Made by a program: the position numbers and the translations under genes. From Planctomycetota bacterium (GTDB lineage Bacteria > Planctomycetota > OFTM77): a DNA stretch of 64,000 bases. How positions within the stretch are numbered: position 1 is the first letter of the stretch; each line of letters starts with the position of its first letter. Where the stretch lies: contig JAJDCO010000149.1 in assembly GCA_029260795.1 (NCBI GenBank), positions 1 through 64,000 of the forward strand, read 5' to 3'. The notes below the pieces were generated by a model, which worked only from the letters and a program-made list of their open reading frames with translations, searched no databases and was not told the origin of the DNA. This document shows, piece by piece, positions 34,601 to 44,125 of the stretch.

Positions 34601-35005
34601 ATGAAGCTGTCCAAGAGCACTCGCTACGCCCTCTACGCCTCGATGGAGATGGCGGCCGCCGACGAGCGCCTCGTGACGGTGTCCGAGGTGGCGCAGCGCT
34701 ACGGAATCCCCGAGACGGCGCTGGCCAAGGTCTTCCAGCAGCTCGTGCGATCGGGACTGGCGATTGGGAGCCGCGGTGTCGGCGGCGGATACCGACTGGC
34801 GCGGCCGGCGTCGGGGATCACCGTGCTCGACGTGATCCAGGTCTATGAGCCGTTGCGACCCGACGGGAATTGCCACGTCTTGGATACCGGGCAGACCGAC
34901 TGCGAGCGCACGCTGAGCTGCCGCCTGCGCGGGCTGCTCGACGAGGTCGAGGAGCTGGCCCGCAACACCTACGCCTCGGTCACGCTCGAGGCCTTGACGC
35001 GCTGA
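34601..35005 (+). CDS. Rrf2-family transcriptional regulator (BadM-like)
   Basis: A 134-residue winged-helix regulator with the Rrf2 signature: MKLSKSTRYALYASMEMA, the recognition helix region YGIPETALAKVFQQLVRSG, and the wing GVGGGYRLARPA. Three cysteines (C91, C101, C107; C-x9-C-x5-C) lie where IscR/NsrR hold an Fe-S cluster, so it may sense redox state, oxygen or NO. In Rhodopseudomonas the Rrf2 protein BadM represses the benzoyl-CoA genes. By position this one is the likely regulator of the had-bcr operon, perhaps through the palindrome at 25047-25070. That link is an inference. Confidence 0.88.
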   Translation: MKLSKSTRYALYASMEMAAADERLVTVSEVAQRYGIPETALAKVFQQLVRSGLAIGSRGVGGGYRLARPASGITVLDVIQVYEPLRPDGNCHVLDTGQTDCERTLSCRLRGLLDEVEELARNTYASVTLEALTR

Positions 35006-35175
35006 AGGATCTCGTGGGCGGGTTCGTCGAGTTGTGAGGTCGGGCCCCCCCCTGGGAGCGCGGGCGGCCCGCCCGTCTCGGAGGCAAGGCTTCAGCCGGT
35101 TGGATGCCTCGTCGGTTGCACCGCCAGAGCATCCGTCATAGAACGTCGACTCATCCATCCGACAAGGAGATCACG

Positions 35176-36099
35176 ATGAGTGTCGATTCCCGGGCGCAGT
35201 TCCCGAAGGAGCAGGAGAATACCGGCGAGTTCGTTCGTCAGGCGAGCGTCTTTCGCGACTGGGTGAAGAGTGAGCAGGGCGCCGAGTTCCCGGCCGTCGC
35301 CGGGCGTTATCACCTCTACGTCTCTCTGGCCTGTCCGTGGGCCCACCGCACGGTCGTCTACCGCAAGCTGCTTGGTCTCGAGGACGCCATCGGCTTGACC
35401 GTCGTGGATCCGATTCGAGACGAGCGCGGCTGGGTGTTTCGAGAGGGTCCGGGGCACTCAAAGGATCCGATCAACGGCTTCGAGTACCTGGCCGAGGCCT
35501 ATCGCGCCTCGGACGCCGGTTTCGACGGACGCGTGACGGTGCCAGTGCTCTGGGACAAGGAGCGCGGCCGGATCGTGAATAACGAGTCGGCCGACATCAT
35601 CCGCATGCTGGGCGAGGAGATGCGCGATCTTGCAAAGCAATGGGTGAATCTCCGCCCCGAGCCGCTGCGGGCCGAGATCGACGCCTGGAACGAGCGCATC
35701 TACGACTCCGTCAACAACGGCGTCTACCGCGCCGGCTTCGCGACGACTCAGGAGGCCTATGAGCAGGCGGCTCACTCGCTCTTCGACATGCTGGACACGC
35801 TCGAGGTGCGCCTCGCCGATCGACGCTACCTTCACGGGGACGTCTTCACCGAGACCGACTGGCGCCTCTTCACGACGCTCATCCGCTTCGACGTCGTGTA
35901 CGTCGGTCACTTCAAATGCAACATTCGGCGCATCGCCGACTACACGAATCTGTCGCGGCTCTTGAGCGACCTCTACCACGTGCCCGGCGTCGCGGAGACC
36001 GTCGACTTCGATCACATCAAGCGCCACTACTACGTCACTCATCAGCGCTTGAACCCTTCGGGCATCGTCCCAGTCGGCCCGGAGCTCGATCTGGGTTGA
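35176..36099 (+). CDS. Glutathionyl-hydroquinone reductase-like (omega-class GST)
   Basis: A 307-residue protein of the Xi-class glutathione transferases. The catalytic motif CPWAHR occurs in LYVSLACPWAHRTVVYRKL near residue 52. The C-terminal all-alpha domain ends with the family features RRYLHGDVFTETDWRLFTTLIRFD, here interrupted by nothing unusual, and HIKRHYY. Such enzymes reduce glutathionyl-hydroquinones. AAGGAG stands before ATG 35176; the ATG at 35104 is less likely. A role in handling quinones from aromatic compounds is possible but unproven. Confidence 0.88.
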   Translation: MSVDSRAQFPKEQENTGEFVRQASVFRDWVKSEQGAEFPAVAGRYHLYVSLACPWAHRTVVYRKLLGLEDAIGLTVVDPIRDERGWVFREGPGHSKDPINGFEYLAEAYRASDAGFDGRVTVPVLWDKERGRIVNNESADIIRMLGEEMRDLAKQWVNLRPEPLRAEIDAWNERIYDSVNNGVYRAGFATTQEAYEQAAHSLFDMLDTLEVRLADRRYLHGDVFTETDWRLFTTLIRFDVVYVGHFKCNIRRIADYTNLSRLLSDLYHVPGVAETVDFDHIKRHYYVTHQRLNPSGIVPVGPELDLG

Positions 36100-36431
36100 C
36101 CCCAACCCCCTGCCCGACGAAGCGACTTCACCGACCGTGGCGCCGCGTTTCTCCTCTCACAGATCGCGCTTCACGAAAGCAACAGAGACGTGAACGGAGT
36201 CCGTCCCGTCGCCCGTCCGTGCGCGTCGCCCGTGGTCGGGACGATTGTAGATCGAACGACCTGGACGAGAGAGCGGGCGCGCGAAGCCGGTCGACATGGA
36301 CTCCGAACCGCCTCCCGTCACATTTTCTCGAAAACCGAACTGCAAGATCCGACCTGCTTCGAGCGGAGGGATGGTGAAGGCGGCTCTCGTGTCGCCTCGA
36401 GAGTCCTCGGTTCGAGAAGGAGGATCACGAG
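36100..36431. other. Spacer with one dispersed repeat copy
   Basis: About 330 bp without a supported gene. It includes the repeat copy at 36183-36276 and, near 36300-36360, an AT-richer stretch that could hold the promoter of the lamin-tail gene. GAAGGAGG lies just before its start. Confidence 0.45.
36183..36276 (+). repeat. Dispersed noncoding repeat, copy 1
   Basis: This copy begins GAGACGTGAACGGAGT and ends ACGAGAGAGCGGG. It is related in order and spacing to three copies at 52470-53040 (about 16 kb away), with the interior diverged. Confidence 0.55.
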
Positions 36432-38363
36432 ATGTTCGCTCAGGCTTGCAGGATCGGAATGGCGCTGGCCGCCCTTGGCGCAATCAGCGGACGCGCCGCG
36501 GCCCAAACGAAGACCTTCGAGGTCGAGAAAAACGTGACATTCACCCATGTGGACGAGGACGACGGGACGCGCTCGAAGGCGACTCTCGGCCGAAACTTCG
36601 CCTGGGATCGGATGTTCAACCCGGGGAAGGGCGAAGAAGACGGGCCGACCGAGATCGAGTTCGGTGTCTCAGCGAGTGCACTCTCGTTGGATCCGGACGC
36701 CGATGACACGGATGCGAATCCGATGACAGTCTCTCAGCAAAGGGCCTCGGCGGTAACGACCATCACGGTGGGGCAAGCGACGGGGACCTCGAATGCGTCG
36801 GTCGACGCCAATCTGAAGATCGAGCTTGCCTGGCCGTGTGCCCTGGCTGAGATCGACCCGGGAGGTGAGGCGACCGGCTCCGGTTTCATCGAGGTCTTCA
36901 ATGGCACCCGAACCATCAACGACGTGACGATCAATGGGATTCACTTCTTCGCGGGGTCGAAGATCAAGCCCCGCAAGGCGCTCCAGGCGCTGCCCAAGTA
37001 TGCGAAGGTGAGAGATCCCCTCGCACTCCGCTTGGTCGGCCAGAGTCTCGGCGAGGTGATCGAGGCGGACATCCTGCGGGTCGATCTCGAGATGAGAGGC
37101 GATGCGTGGGTCGGATGGAACGACGTGGATCGTCTCGAGCTGACGATTGCCGAGATCGGCGAGGTCTTCGCCCTCTTGGACGGTGAGACGCTGGTTCCCT
37201 GGGCCACCGACTACACCGGCACGGCTCGTCTCGAGAACGGCGTCCTCACCGCGACGGGTGTCTACCTGCCGCCGAGCGGTGTCCTGACGGACTTCTGGGA
37301 CCTCGTCACCTCTGGGACGATCCCCGGCTACGTCGTCCAGGCCACCTTGAAGAGCGGTGTCATCGACTTCGACGGCAAGGCCTTTCCGCCCGTCACGACG
37401 AACGACACCTTCGACGTGTGGACCTCGCATTCCCTCGACGTGACGCTCGCCGATCTCGGAACGCGCATCAACGAGGTGCGCGGCTCCCAGCCCGGCGCGG
37501 ACGTCGACGAGTATCTCGAGCTGCGCGGTTTTCCCTACGATGCGCTCGATCGACTGGTCTACTTGGTGATCGGTGATGGGCCTGGGGGAAGTGGCGTGAT
37601 CGAAGAGGCCCTTGACCTCTCGGGCTTCCAGCTGAATGAGAACGGCTACTTCGTCGTCGCCGAGAGCCTCGCCTTCGGAACGCCCGATTGGCTGCGACCG
37701 CTCAACTTCGAGAACAGCGACAACGTGACGCATCTCCTGGTCCGAGACTTCACCGGACAGCTCGGTGACGATCTCGATCTCGACGACGATTGCGGCCTCG
37801 ACATCAAACCCTGGTCGGCCGTCCTCGACTCGGTGGCGTTGATCGAGGAGCAGAACCCCCCGACCCAGACCGAGTGCCACTACGCGCCGGTCACGGTAGG
37901 ACCCGACGGCACGTTCCAGCCCGGGCACGCCTTCCGATGCGGGGAATCCTGGGTCCAGGGGCGCTTCGAGATCTTGGGCGGGCAGGACACGCCCGGAGCG
38001 GGCAATCCCTCCTTCTTCCTCTCGGGTGATCCCGTCGCCGGCAGCCTGGTGCACTTCACCGCCAGCTACCCGTACCTCGATGCGCAGCGGATCCAAGTCT
38101 TGCTGTCTTGCAGCGGGACCGATGGCATTCCGCTGCCGGGCGGGCTCGAGCTGCCGCTCACCTTCGATGTCTGCACGGCGCTCAGCCTCAACTTGGCGCC
38201 GGCGCTCACGTCGATCATTGGCGCGGACGGCCTGGCGGAGACGCCGACCATTCTCTTTCCTGCTGTCTCCCCCGGACTGCGCGTCTGGGCGGCAGCGGTC
38301 GCGATCGACTCGCCGCCAGCCTTCACCGGTGTCTTGGGCCCGATGAGCTTCGTGACCGAGTAA
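36432..38363 (+). CDS. Secreted protein with lamin-tail-like domain
   Basis: A 643-residue exported protein. The signal peptide is MFAQACRIGMALAALGAISG, with cleavage near AAAQ. Residues about 30-340 are beta-rich with unknown fold. A lamin-tail-like domain follows at about 345-420 (INEVRGSQPGADVDEYLELRG, VIEEALDLSGFQLNENGYFV), found in many secreted planctomycete and bacteroidete proteins. The rest is beta-rich. GGAGG precedes the ATG. No enzyme motif is seen; an extracellular structural or adhesive role is likely but unproven. Confidence 0.75.
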   Translation: MFAQACRIGMALAALGAISGRAAAQTKTFEVEKNVTFTHVDEDDGTRSKATLGRNFAWDRMFNPGKGEEDGPTEIEFGVSASALSLDPDADDTDANPMTVSQQRASAVTTITVGQATGTSNASVDANLKIELAWPCALAEIDPGGEATGSGFIEVFNGTRTINDVTINGIHFFAGSKIKPRKALQALPKYAKVRDPLALRLVGQSLGEVIEADILRVDLEMRGDAWVGWNDVDRLELTIAEIGEVFALLDGETLVPWATDYTGTARLENGVLTATGVYLPPSGVLTDFWDLVTSGTIPGYVVQATLKSGVIDFDGKAFPPVTTNDTFDVWTSHSLDVTLADLGTRINEVRGSQPGADVDEYLELRGFPYDALDRLVYLVIGDGPGGSGVIEEALDLSGFQLNENGYFVVAESLAFGTPDWLRPLNFENSDNVTHLLVRDFTGQLGDDLDLDDDCGLDIKPWSAVLDSVALIEEQNPPTQTECHYAPVTVGPDGTFQPGHAFRCGESWVQGRFEILGGQDTPGAGNPSFFLSGDPVAGSLVHFTASYPYLDAQRIQVLLSCSGTDGIPLPGGLELPLTFDVCTALSLNLAPALTSIIGADGLAETPTILFPAVSPGLRVWAAAVAIDSPPAFTGVLGPMSFVTE

Positions 38364-38558
38364 CCTCCCGAAGGAACGCCTTCCTCGGGCCGGGCGGGAC
38401 GCGTCTCCCCCTCGGTCCGTTTTTCTCTTCAAACTGGAGGTGAGTTTCGCGCCGCTTCCTCTCTTTCCCGGTGGGCATGTCCGCCGCCTTGTGCGGGCGG
38501 CGTGTCCGCCGTGAGACCGGAGGCCCGACCGGGGCCGGATCCGCGAAGGAGAGTGACG

Positions 38559-40484
38559 ATGAGCGTGCTCGAACAAACGGTTACCCCTTGTCCTCCGATC
38601 TTCGAGCTGGAGGATCTGGTCCGCTCGCCGTCGTCGTCCGATTGGAAGCAGCACCTCGAGCTGTGCTCGGACTGCCGCGCCCAAGTAACGACGCTGCAGC
38701 TCAACCTCGGGCTCCTCGAAGAGCTCCGCCGCCACGGGGCCTCGTCCGAGCGATCTCCCTCGACACTCCCCGAGATCGAGGGCTATCGCATTTTGGCCGA
38801 GCGGAGCCGCGGCGGCCAGGGCATCGTCTACGAAGCCGAGCAGCTCGCGATCGGCCGGCGAGTCGCCCTCAAGGTGCTGGTCCGAGGCGCCATCTCCACC
38901 TCAAAGCAGCGCCGTCGCTTCGAGCGGGAGGTTCGGCTGATCGCGCGACTCGACCACCCGGGCATCGTCACGCTGTACGAGAGCGGGGTCACGAGCGAGG
39001 GCCTGCCGTTCCTGGCCATGCAGCTCATCGACGGGCCGTCGCTCGACGCCTGGCGCCGGCAAGCGGGAGACGGCGCGCCCCTCGGTCGAATCGTGTCGAT
39101 GATGCGTCGCGTCGGAGAGGCCGTCGCGGCTGCACACCGACGAGGCATCGTGCATCGCGACCTGAAGCCGGCCAACGTGCTCGTCGATCGGCGCGGTCAA
39201 CCCCACGTCCTGGACTTTGGTCTCGCCCAGGACGTGTCCGGCTCGGAGACGCTCTCGAGCGAGCTCGTCGGCACGCCGCACTACTTGAGCCCCGAGCAGA
39301 TCCGCGGGCAGCAGCCTAGCCCGCGCTCCGACCTCTTCGCGTTGGGCGTGATGCTCTACGAGCTGCTGGCCGGCGAGCGTCCTTTCGACGCGGAGAACAC
39401 GCACCGCGTGCTCCAAAGCATCGCGACCGAGCCGCCGCCTAGCCTGCGTGCGAAGAGCCCGGGCGTCTCTCGGGATCTCGAGATCATCTGCCTCAAGGCG
39501 CTCGCCAAGGACCCGCGCGATCGATACGAGAGTGTCGAAGAGTGGAACGCCGACCTGGGCCGCTTCCTCCGGCAGGAGGCGATTCGGGCGCGTCGGACGG
39601 GCCCCGTCGGACGCACGGTGCGGTGGGTGCGCCGGCGGCCGCGAGCGACCGCCGGCCTCGTGCTCCTCGCGGCGGCCTCGACCCTGGCCGCAACTGGGCT
39701 GTGGCGCGCTCGCTCACTCGAGACGGCACTCACGGCGCGCGAGTCCGTGATGCGTCTCCTGAGTGCTCATCGAATGCAGGAGCCCCTGCGTCCCGGAGAC
39801 CTCGAAGTGCTCGAACGGCTCCTGCCCGACGCTGCGGCTCGCCGCCTGGTCCTACAGGATCCCTTCGCGGACGAGGCGTGGGAGCGCCTGACGGAGGCTC
39901 TGCCGTCCGCGAAGCGTGCCGGCGCGGACGCGTCGGAGCGACTCCTGCTGCCGCGGGGTGTCGTGATCGGCCGCCGACCGAGCTTTCGCTTCGAGGTGCC
40001 GGATCCGGCGGGCGAACAGTGGTTTTATCATGTGAATCTCAGTGGCCCGAACGGACGACAGTGGCGGCTCGCGGTCGTGCAGGCGGCGGACGACCTGGGA
40101 CCGCTCCGCATCGAAGGACCGGCCGAGCCGCTTGCACCGGGCCGGTACACGTGGAACGTGAACCTCGATCGTGAGCGTCATGGCGCGTTGGCCGATCATT
40201 ATCGACCGGGCGCCGCCGAGTTCGAAGTCCTGGAGGCCGCTCCGCCGCTTGTGCGCTCGACGGGCGACGCCGAGATCGATCGCTTCTTGCTGGCGGCGGC
40301 GCTGTCGAGTCGGAACGCGGCTGGGGACGCCTGGGAGTTGCTGAGCACGCGGCCGCCGACGAAGACTCGGCATCCCTCCCTGGGAGCACGCTGGAGCTAC
40401 CTGCGAGCTGACGCTGCTGCACGACTCGGCTGGGCCGACGAGGTGGCCGCGGCGCGAGCCGATCTCCCCGAGGTGGCACGGTGA
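38559..40484 (+). CDS. Zinc-finger Ser/Thr protein kinase with membrane helix
   Basis: A 641-residue protein. An N-terminal H-x3-C-x2-C finger (H32, C36, C39; HLELCSDC) resembles that of anti-sigma factors. A Hanks-type kinase domain covers about residues 68-335, with glycine-rich loop, catalytic VALKVL lysine, HRDLKPANV (H199-R-D201) and DFGLA. A membrane helix is at about 365-383 (TAGLVLLAAASTLAATG), followed by an external domain of unknown fold. AAGGAG stands 8 bp before ATG 38559. Its stop overlaps the start of the TPR-CHAT gene (GTGA), so the two proteins are made together. In planctomycetes such kinases are often linked to ECF sigma factors; two such factors occur in this window. Confidence 0.9.
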   Translation: MSVLEQTVTPCPPIFELEDLVRSPSSSDWKQHLELCSDCRAQVTTLQLNLGLLEELRRHGASSERSPSTLPEIEGYRILAERSRGGQGIVYEAEQLAIGRRVALKVLVRGAISTSKQRRRFEREVRLIARLDHPGIVTLYESGVTSEGLPFLAMQLIDGPSLDAWRRQAGDGAPLGRIVSMMRRVGEAVAAAHRRGIVHRDLKPANVLVDRRGQPHVLDFGLAQDVSGSETLSSELVGTPHYLSPEQIRGQQPSPRSDLFALGVMLYELLAGERPFDAENTHRVLQSIATEPPPSLRAKSPGVSRDLEIICLKALAKDPRDRYESVEEWNADLGRFLRQEAIRARRTGPVGRTVRWVRRRPRATAGLVLLAAASTLAATGLWRARSLETALTARESVMRLLSAHRMQEPLRPGDLEVLERLLPDAAARRLVLQDPFADEAWERLTEALPSAKRAGADASERLLLPRGVVIGRRPSFRFEVPDPAGEQWFYHVNLSGPNGRQWRLAVVQAADDLGPLRIEGPAEPLAPGRYTWNVNLDRERHGALADHYRPGAAEFEVLEAAPPLVRSTGDAEIDRFLLAAALSSRNAAGDAWELLSTRPPTKTRHPSLGARWSYLRADAAARLGWADEVAAARADLPEVAR

Positions 40485-43400
40485 GATTGCTGGCGCTCGC
40501 CCTCTCGGGCTGGATACTCGTCGCGGCCACGCTCGATGAGCGGGAGGCACTCCGCCGAGAGATCGCGGCTCTCCGCCTCCCCGATGCCGTGCGGGTCGCC
40601 GAGCTCGAGGCCCGACTCGATGCGCTCGCCGATGAGCCGTCGAGCGGTGACGTCGCGGAGCTCTATCGGGATCTCGGCTTCCGACTCTTCGACATCCTGC
40701 GCATGCATCAGCCGGCGCTGCGTGCCTACGAGCGCGCCGAGGCGCTTGATCGCGCCGCGGGACGGCTCGCGGAGGCGGCCGAATCGCAGTACCGGCGCGC
40801 CCGAATCCTCTACGCACTCGAACGGAACGAGGACGCACTCACGCTCTTCGACCAGGCGCTCGAAGGTCTCGAGCCGCTCGCACAGGCGTCGGTCCTTGCG
40901 CGGCTGCGCGCAGACCGCGCCCTCGTGCTGATCGTGCTCGGCCGGCTGGACGAAGCGCTGGAAGCGCTCGATCGATCCCGCCGCGACTTCGAATCGGCGG
41001 GGGACGACAAGGGCTGCGCCGTCGTCGCGATCCACCGCGGACAGGTGCTTCAGCGGCAGGAGCGATTGGAGGAGGCCTTGGCGGCCTACCGTGAGTCGGT
41101 CGAGCTTCACCGGGCCCTGTCCGATCCCGGCGGCGCCGCGTCGGCGCACCAGGCCTGCAGTCGATTGCTGGCTCGGCTAGGCCAGCTGAAGGAGGCGGTC
41201 GAAGAGCTCCGAGCCGGATTGGGTGAAGGGAAGCTGCCCGCTTGGATCGAGGCACAGATCCACGTCGAGCTCTCGGCGTGGCTTGGAGAGCTGGGCGACC
41301 TCGACCCCGCGATCGAGCACGCCCGGCGTGCCGAGGGATTCTATGGTGCCAACGGCAGCGAAGCGACGCGCGCCAGCCTGGTGCACAATCGCGGCGTTCT
41401 CGAGGCCCGACGCGGCCGATTCCTCGCCGCGCTCGCCACCTTTGGCGAGGCCAGCGAGGTGTTCGCGCGTCTGGGCGCTCGGCGGGAGCTCGGGCTGGCC
41501 GTGAACCTGCGCGGCAACATCCTCTCGCAGCTCGGGCGTCACGACGAGGCGTTGGACGAGTGGGCTCGTGCTGCCCGCGTCTTCGAAGCGCTCGGGGCGC
41601 AGGACCGCCTCGTCTCGCTCGCGATCAATCGCGCCGGCTCCTTGCTCGTGCTCGGGCGCAGCGACGAGGCGATCGCCTGCTTGACCGAGTCCGCGGAAGC
41701 CCTGGAGGCCGTGGGCACGCCGTCGCAGCGTGGAGTGAGCGCGACGATCCACGGCATGGCTCTCAGCCAGGCCGGTGATCTCGACGCTGCCCTCGAGGAG
41801 TTTGCGCAGGCCGAGGACTGGCTCCAGCGCGCCGGTCCCTCCGGGGAGCATTTCCAGGCCACTCTGCACACGAAGCGTGGTCTCGCCCTCCAGCGTGGCG
41901 GGCGACCGACCGAGGCGCTGGTTGAGCTCGAGCTCGCCCTCGCGCTGGCCGAACGGTTCGACGATCGGGATCTCCGCGCCGAGCTGCTCGTGCATCGCGC
42001 GGGCGTGAGGGTCGATCTGGGACAGGCCCGGCGAGCGCTCGATGAGCTCGACGAAGCCGCGACGGAGCTCCGACGTCAGATTGCGCTGCAGGTCGAGCCA
42101 CTGGGCGAGATCAGCGCCGCCTCGTACCGCGCGAAGTTCCAGAGCATGATCGCCGTGGCCTTTCGCGCACTCGAGGTGACCCCGGACGACGATGGCTGGA
42201 GCTCGGCCATCACCTTCCGGGTCGCACAGGTGTTCCACGGTGCGAGCCTCGCCGCGCTCCTGGGGCGACCGAAGATCCCCGAGACCGAGGACCGTGCGTC
42301 GGCGAAGCTGCGTGAGGACGAGGCCGCGGCTCGACTCGATATCCAGGCGGCCCAGCGCCGGCTCGCGGATCTCGCGCGTCAAGCGGCACCGGCCGGACTC
42401 CGCGAGCGAGCGGACCAAGCTGCGGCGCTGGAGTCCGCGCGGGCCGAGGTGCTCGCGGCGCGCGGTGCTTGCGATCGACTCGACGAGAGACTGCGCAGCC
42501 TCGGCCTCGGACGTCGGCCGCTCGAGGGCGAGCCCGCCGAGCTGGAAGAGGTGCAGAGCCGCCTGCCCGCCGGGACCGCGATCTTCGAAGTGCTCCAGAG
42601 CGAGGACCGACTCTTTGTGCTTTGGGTGACGAAACGTGAGATGACATGGCACCGACTCGGTGAACGACGTCGAATCGAGGCGGCGGTCGAGGCGTGCCGG
42701 GCGGAAGTGAGCCGAGCGGACCCGGCGGACGCCTCTCGAACCTGGGCGTCGCTCGGAGAGCTCGTCCTCGCGCCGGTCGCCGACCGACTGGCCGGAGTCG
42801 AGCGCCTCATCGTGGCTCCCGATGGGGCGCTGTGTCGCATTCCGTTCGAGGCGTTGATCGTTCCCGGTTCGAGCGATGGTCAAGACGCGTATCTGATCGA
42901 GCGATGCGAGGTGGCCTACGTGCACTCGTCGACGCTCTGGCGAGAGCTCGCGGTCGCGGAGCCCCGCTTCTCGGCGCCGGGTGCGCGCCGCCTCCTCGCG
43001 CTCGGGCACCCGGCCGGCGCATCGATTGGGCCGACCTCGGGCCTGCCATTGAGATCCGTCGATCAGGAGCCGCTGCCGGAGACGGCGTTCGAGGTGCTCG
43101 ACATTGCCGCTTCCTTCGCGACTGAGTCCGAGAGATCACAGCTCGCGGAGTGGTCGACGAAGGCTTCGCAGGCAGGGCCGATCGACGCCACGATTCGAGG
43201 TGAGCGCTTCACGGTTTGTCTGGGAGCCGAGGCGAGTGAGTCGGCGCTCGTCGAAGCGCTCGATGCCTCGCCCGTCGACGTGTTGCACCTCGCCTGTCAC
43301 GGCCGAGCCGACGGAAAAGCGCCATCGCTGTCGCACCTGGCGCTGGCGGCGAGCACGTCGGCAGATGGTTGGCTCACGACGGCCGAGCTGCGGGACCTGG

Positions 43401-43705
43401 AGCTCTCGGCGGAGCTGGTCGTGCTGTCGGCGTGCGAGACGAGCGCCGGACCCTTGCTCCCGTTCGAAGGCGCGTCCGCGCTGTCCCGCGCCGCTCAGAT
43501 CGCCGGAGCCCGATCCGTGATCGCGAGCTTGTGGCGAGTCGAGGATCGCGCTGCGCGACGACTGATGTCGCAGTTCTATCGGCACTGGATCGAGGACAAT
43601 TGCGGCAAGGCCGCCGCGCTCCGAGCCGCGAAGCGTGAGGCGATCAGACACGGCGAGCCGCCCGCTCGATGGGCCGCCTGGATCCTCTGGGGCACGGGCG
43701 ACTGA
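40481..43705 (+). CDS. TPR repeat protein with C-terminal CHAT (caspase-like) domain
   Basis: A 1074-residue protein. The N-terminus looks like a signal peptide or anchor (LLALALSGWILVAATL). Residues about 60-530 carry more than ten TPR repeats. The C-terminal CHAT domain (about 760-1074) has the caspase-like dyad, His940 in HLACHGRADG and Cys985 in LSACETSAG, so protease activity is plausible. GTG 40481 overlaps the stop of the kinase. The pair suggests a phosphorylation-controlled protease; what it cuts is unknown. The TPR number and the start are less certain than the CHAT assignment. Confidence 0.88.
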   Translation: MRLLALALSGWILVAATLDEREALRREIAALRLPDAVRVAELEARLDALADEPSSGDVAELYRDLGFRLFDILRMHQPALRAYERAEALDRAAGRLAEAAESQYRRARILYALERNEDALTLFDQALEGLEPLAQASVLARLRADRALVLIVLGRLDEALEALDRSRRDFESAGDDKGCAVVAIHRGQVLQRQERLEEALAAYRESVELHRALSDPGGAASAHQACSRLLARLGQLKEAVEELRAGLGEGKLPAWIEAQIHVELSAWLGELGDLDPAIEHARRAEGFYGANGSEATRASLVHNRGVLEARRGRFLAALATFGEASEVFARLGARRELGLAVNLRGNILSQLGRHDEALDEWARAARVFEALGAQDRLVSLAINRAGSLLVLGRSDEAIACLTESAEALEAVGTPSQRGVSATIHGMALSQAGDLDAALEEFAQAEDWLQRAGPSGEHFQATLHTKRGLALQRGGRPTEALVELELALALAERFDDRDLRAELLVHRAGVRVDLGQARRALDELDEAATELRRQIALQVEPLGEISAASYRAKFQSMIAVAFRALEVTPDDDGWSSAITFRVAQVFHGASLAALLGRPKIPETEDRASAKLREDEAAARLDIQAAQRRLADLARQAAPAGLRERADQAAALESARAEVLAARGACDRLDERLRSLGLGRRPLEGEPAELEEVQSRLPAGTAIFEVLQSEDRLFVLWVTKREMTWHRLGERRRIEAAVEACRAEVSRADPADASRTWASLGELVLAPVADRLAGVERLIVAPDGALCRIPFEALIVPGSSDGQDAYLIERCEVAYVHSSTLWRELAVAEPRFSAPGARRLLALGHPAGASIGPTSGLPLRSVDQEPLPETAFEVLDIAASFATESERSQLAEWSTKASQAGPIDATIRGERFTVCLGAEASESALVEALDASPVDVLHLACHGRADGKAPSLSHLALAASTSADGWLTTAELRDLELSAELVVLSACETSAGPLLPFEGASALSRAAQIAGARSVIASLWRVEDRAARRLMSQFYRHWIEDNCGKAAALRAAKREAIRHGEPPARWAAWILWGTGD

Positions 43706-44125
43706 GCGCAGAGGGACCGTTCCGAGTCCTTCTCGGATAGCAGGCGGCACGCGGGCGAGGCCGTGGGGCGCGATCGAGTGAGGATCTCGAGACACGTCGA
43801 GCGGCACAGCCCGCTCAGCGAAGAGTCTCAGGCCTACCGATATGCGCGCCGATTCCCCTACGAATCCGGGGGATGGTGACGAAGAGCTCAGACCTCCGAC
43901 GCCGAGGGCTTCGCCCGAGTAAGAGCTCGACAAGAATCTTGCATGTGACTAAACTCATGCACTTGAGTGACTTGAGTCAGTAGAATCCTCGAGTCCCCCT
44001 GGGACGGGTATTGCGCCGAAACCCTCGGCGCTCGAGGAGGTTCCAGGCCGTATCCCATCTGCCGCGACTGCGGGCGCAATGTGCACACCGGGCCGCGTGC
44101 GTCGGTTCTTCAGCGGAGCAGCTCC
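43706..44125. other. Intergenic region upstream of DUF1800 gene
   Basis: About 420 bp without a supported gene. Its right part (43930-43990) is AT-rich and contains the promoter-like segment described separately. Confidence 0.45.
43963..43986 (+). promoter_or_regulatory. Promoter-like element with TAGAAT upstream of DUF1800 operon
   Basis: A direct repeat TTGAGTGACTTGAGT is followed by TAGAAT at 43981-43986. No canonical -35 lies 17-18 bp upstream of the -10. The arrangement resembles that upstream of the Nod gene (49248-49267). Confidence 0.3.
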
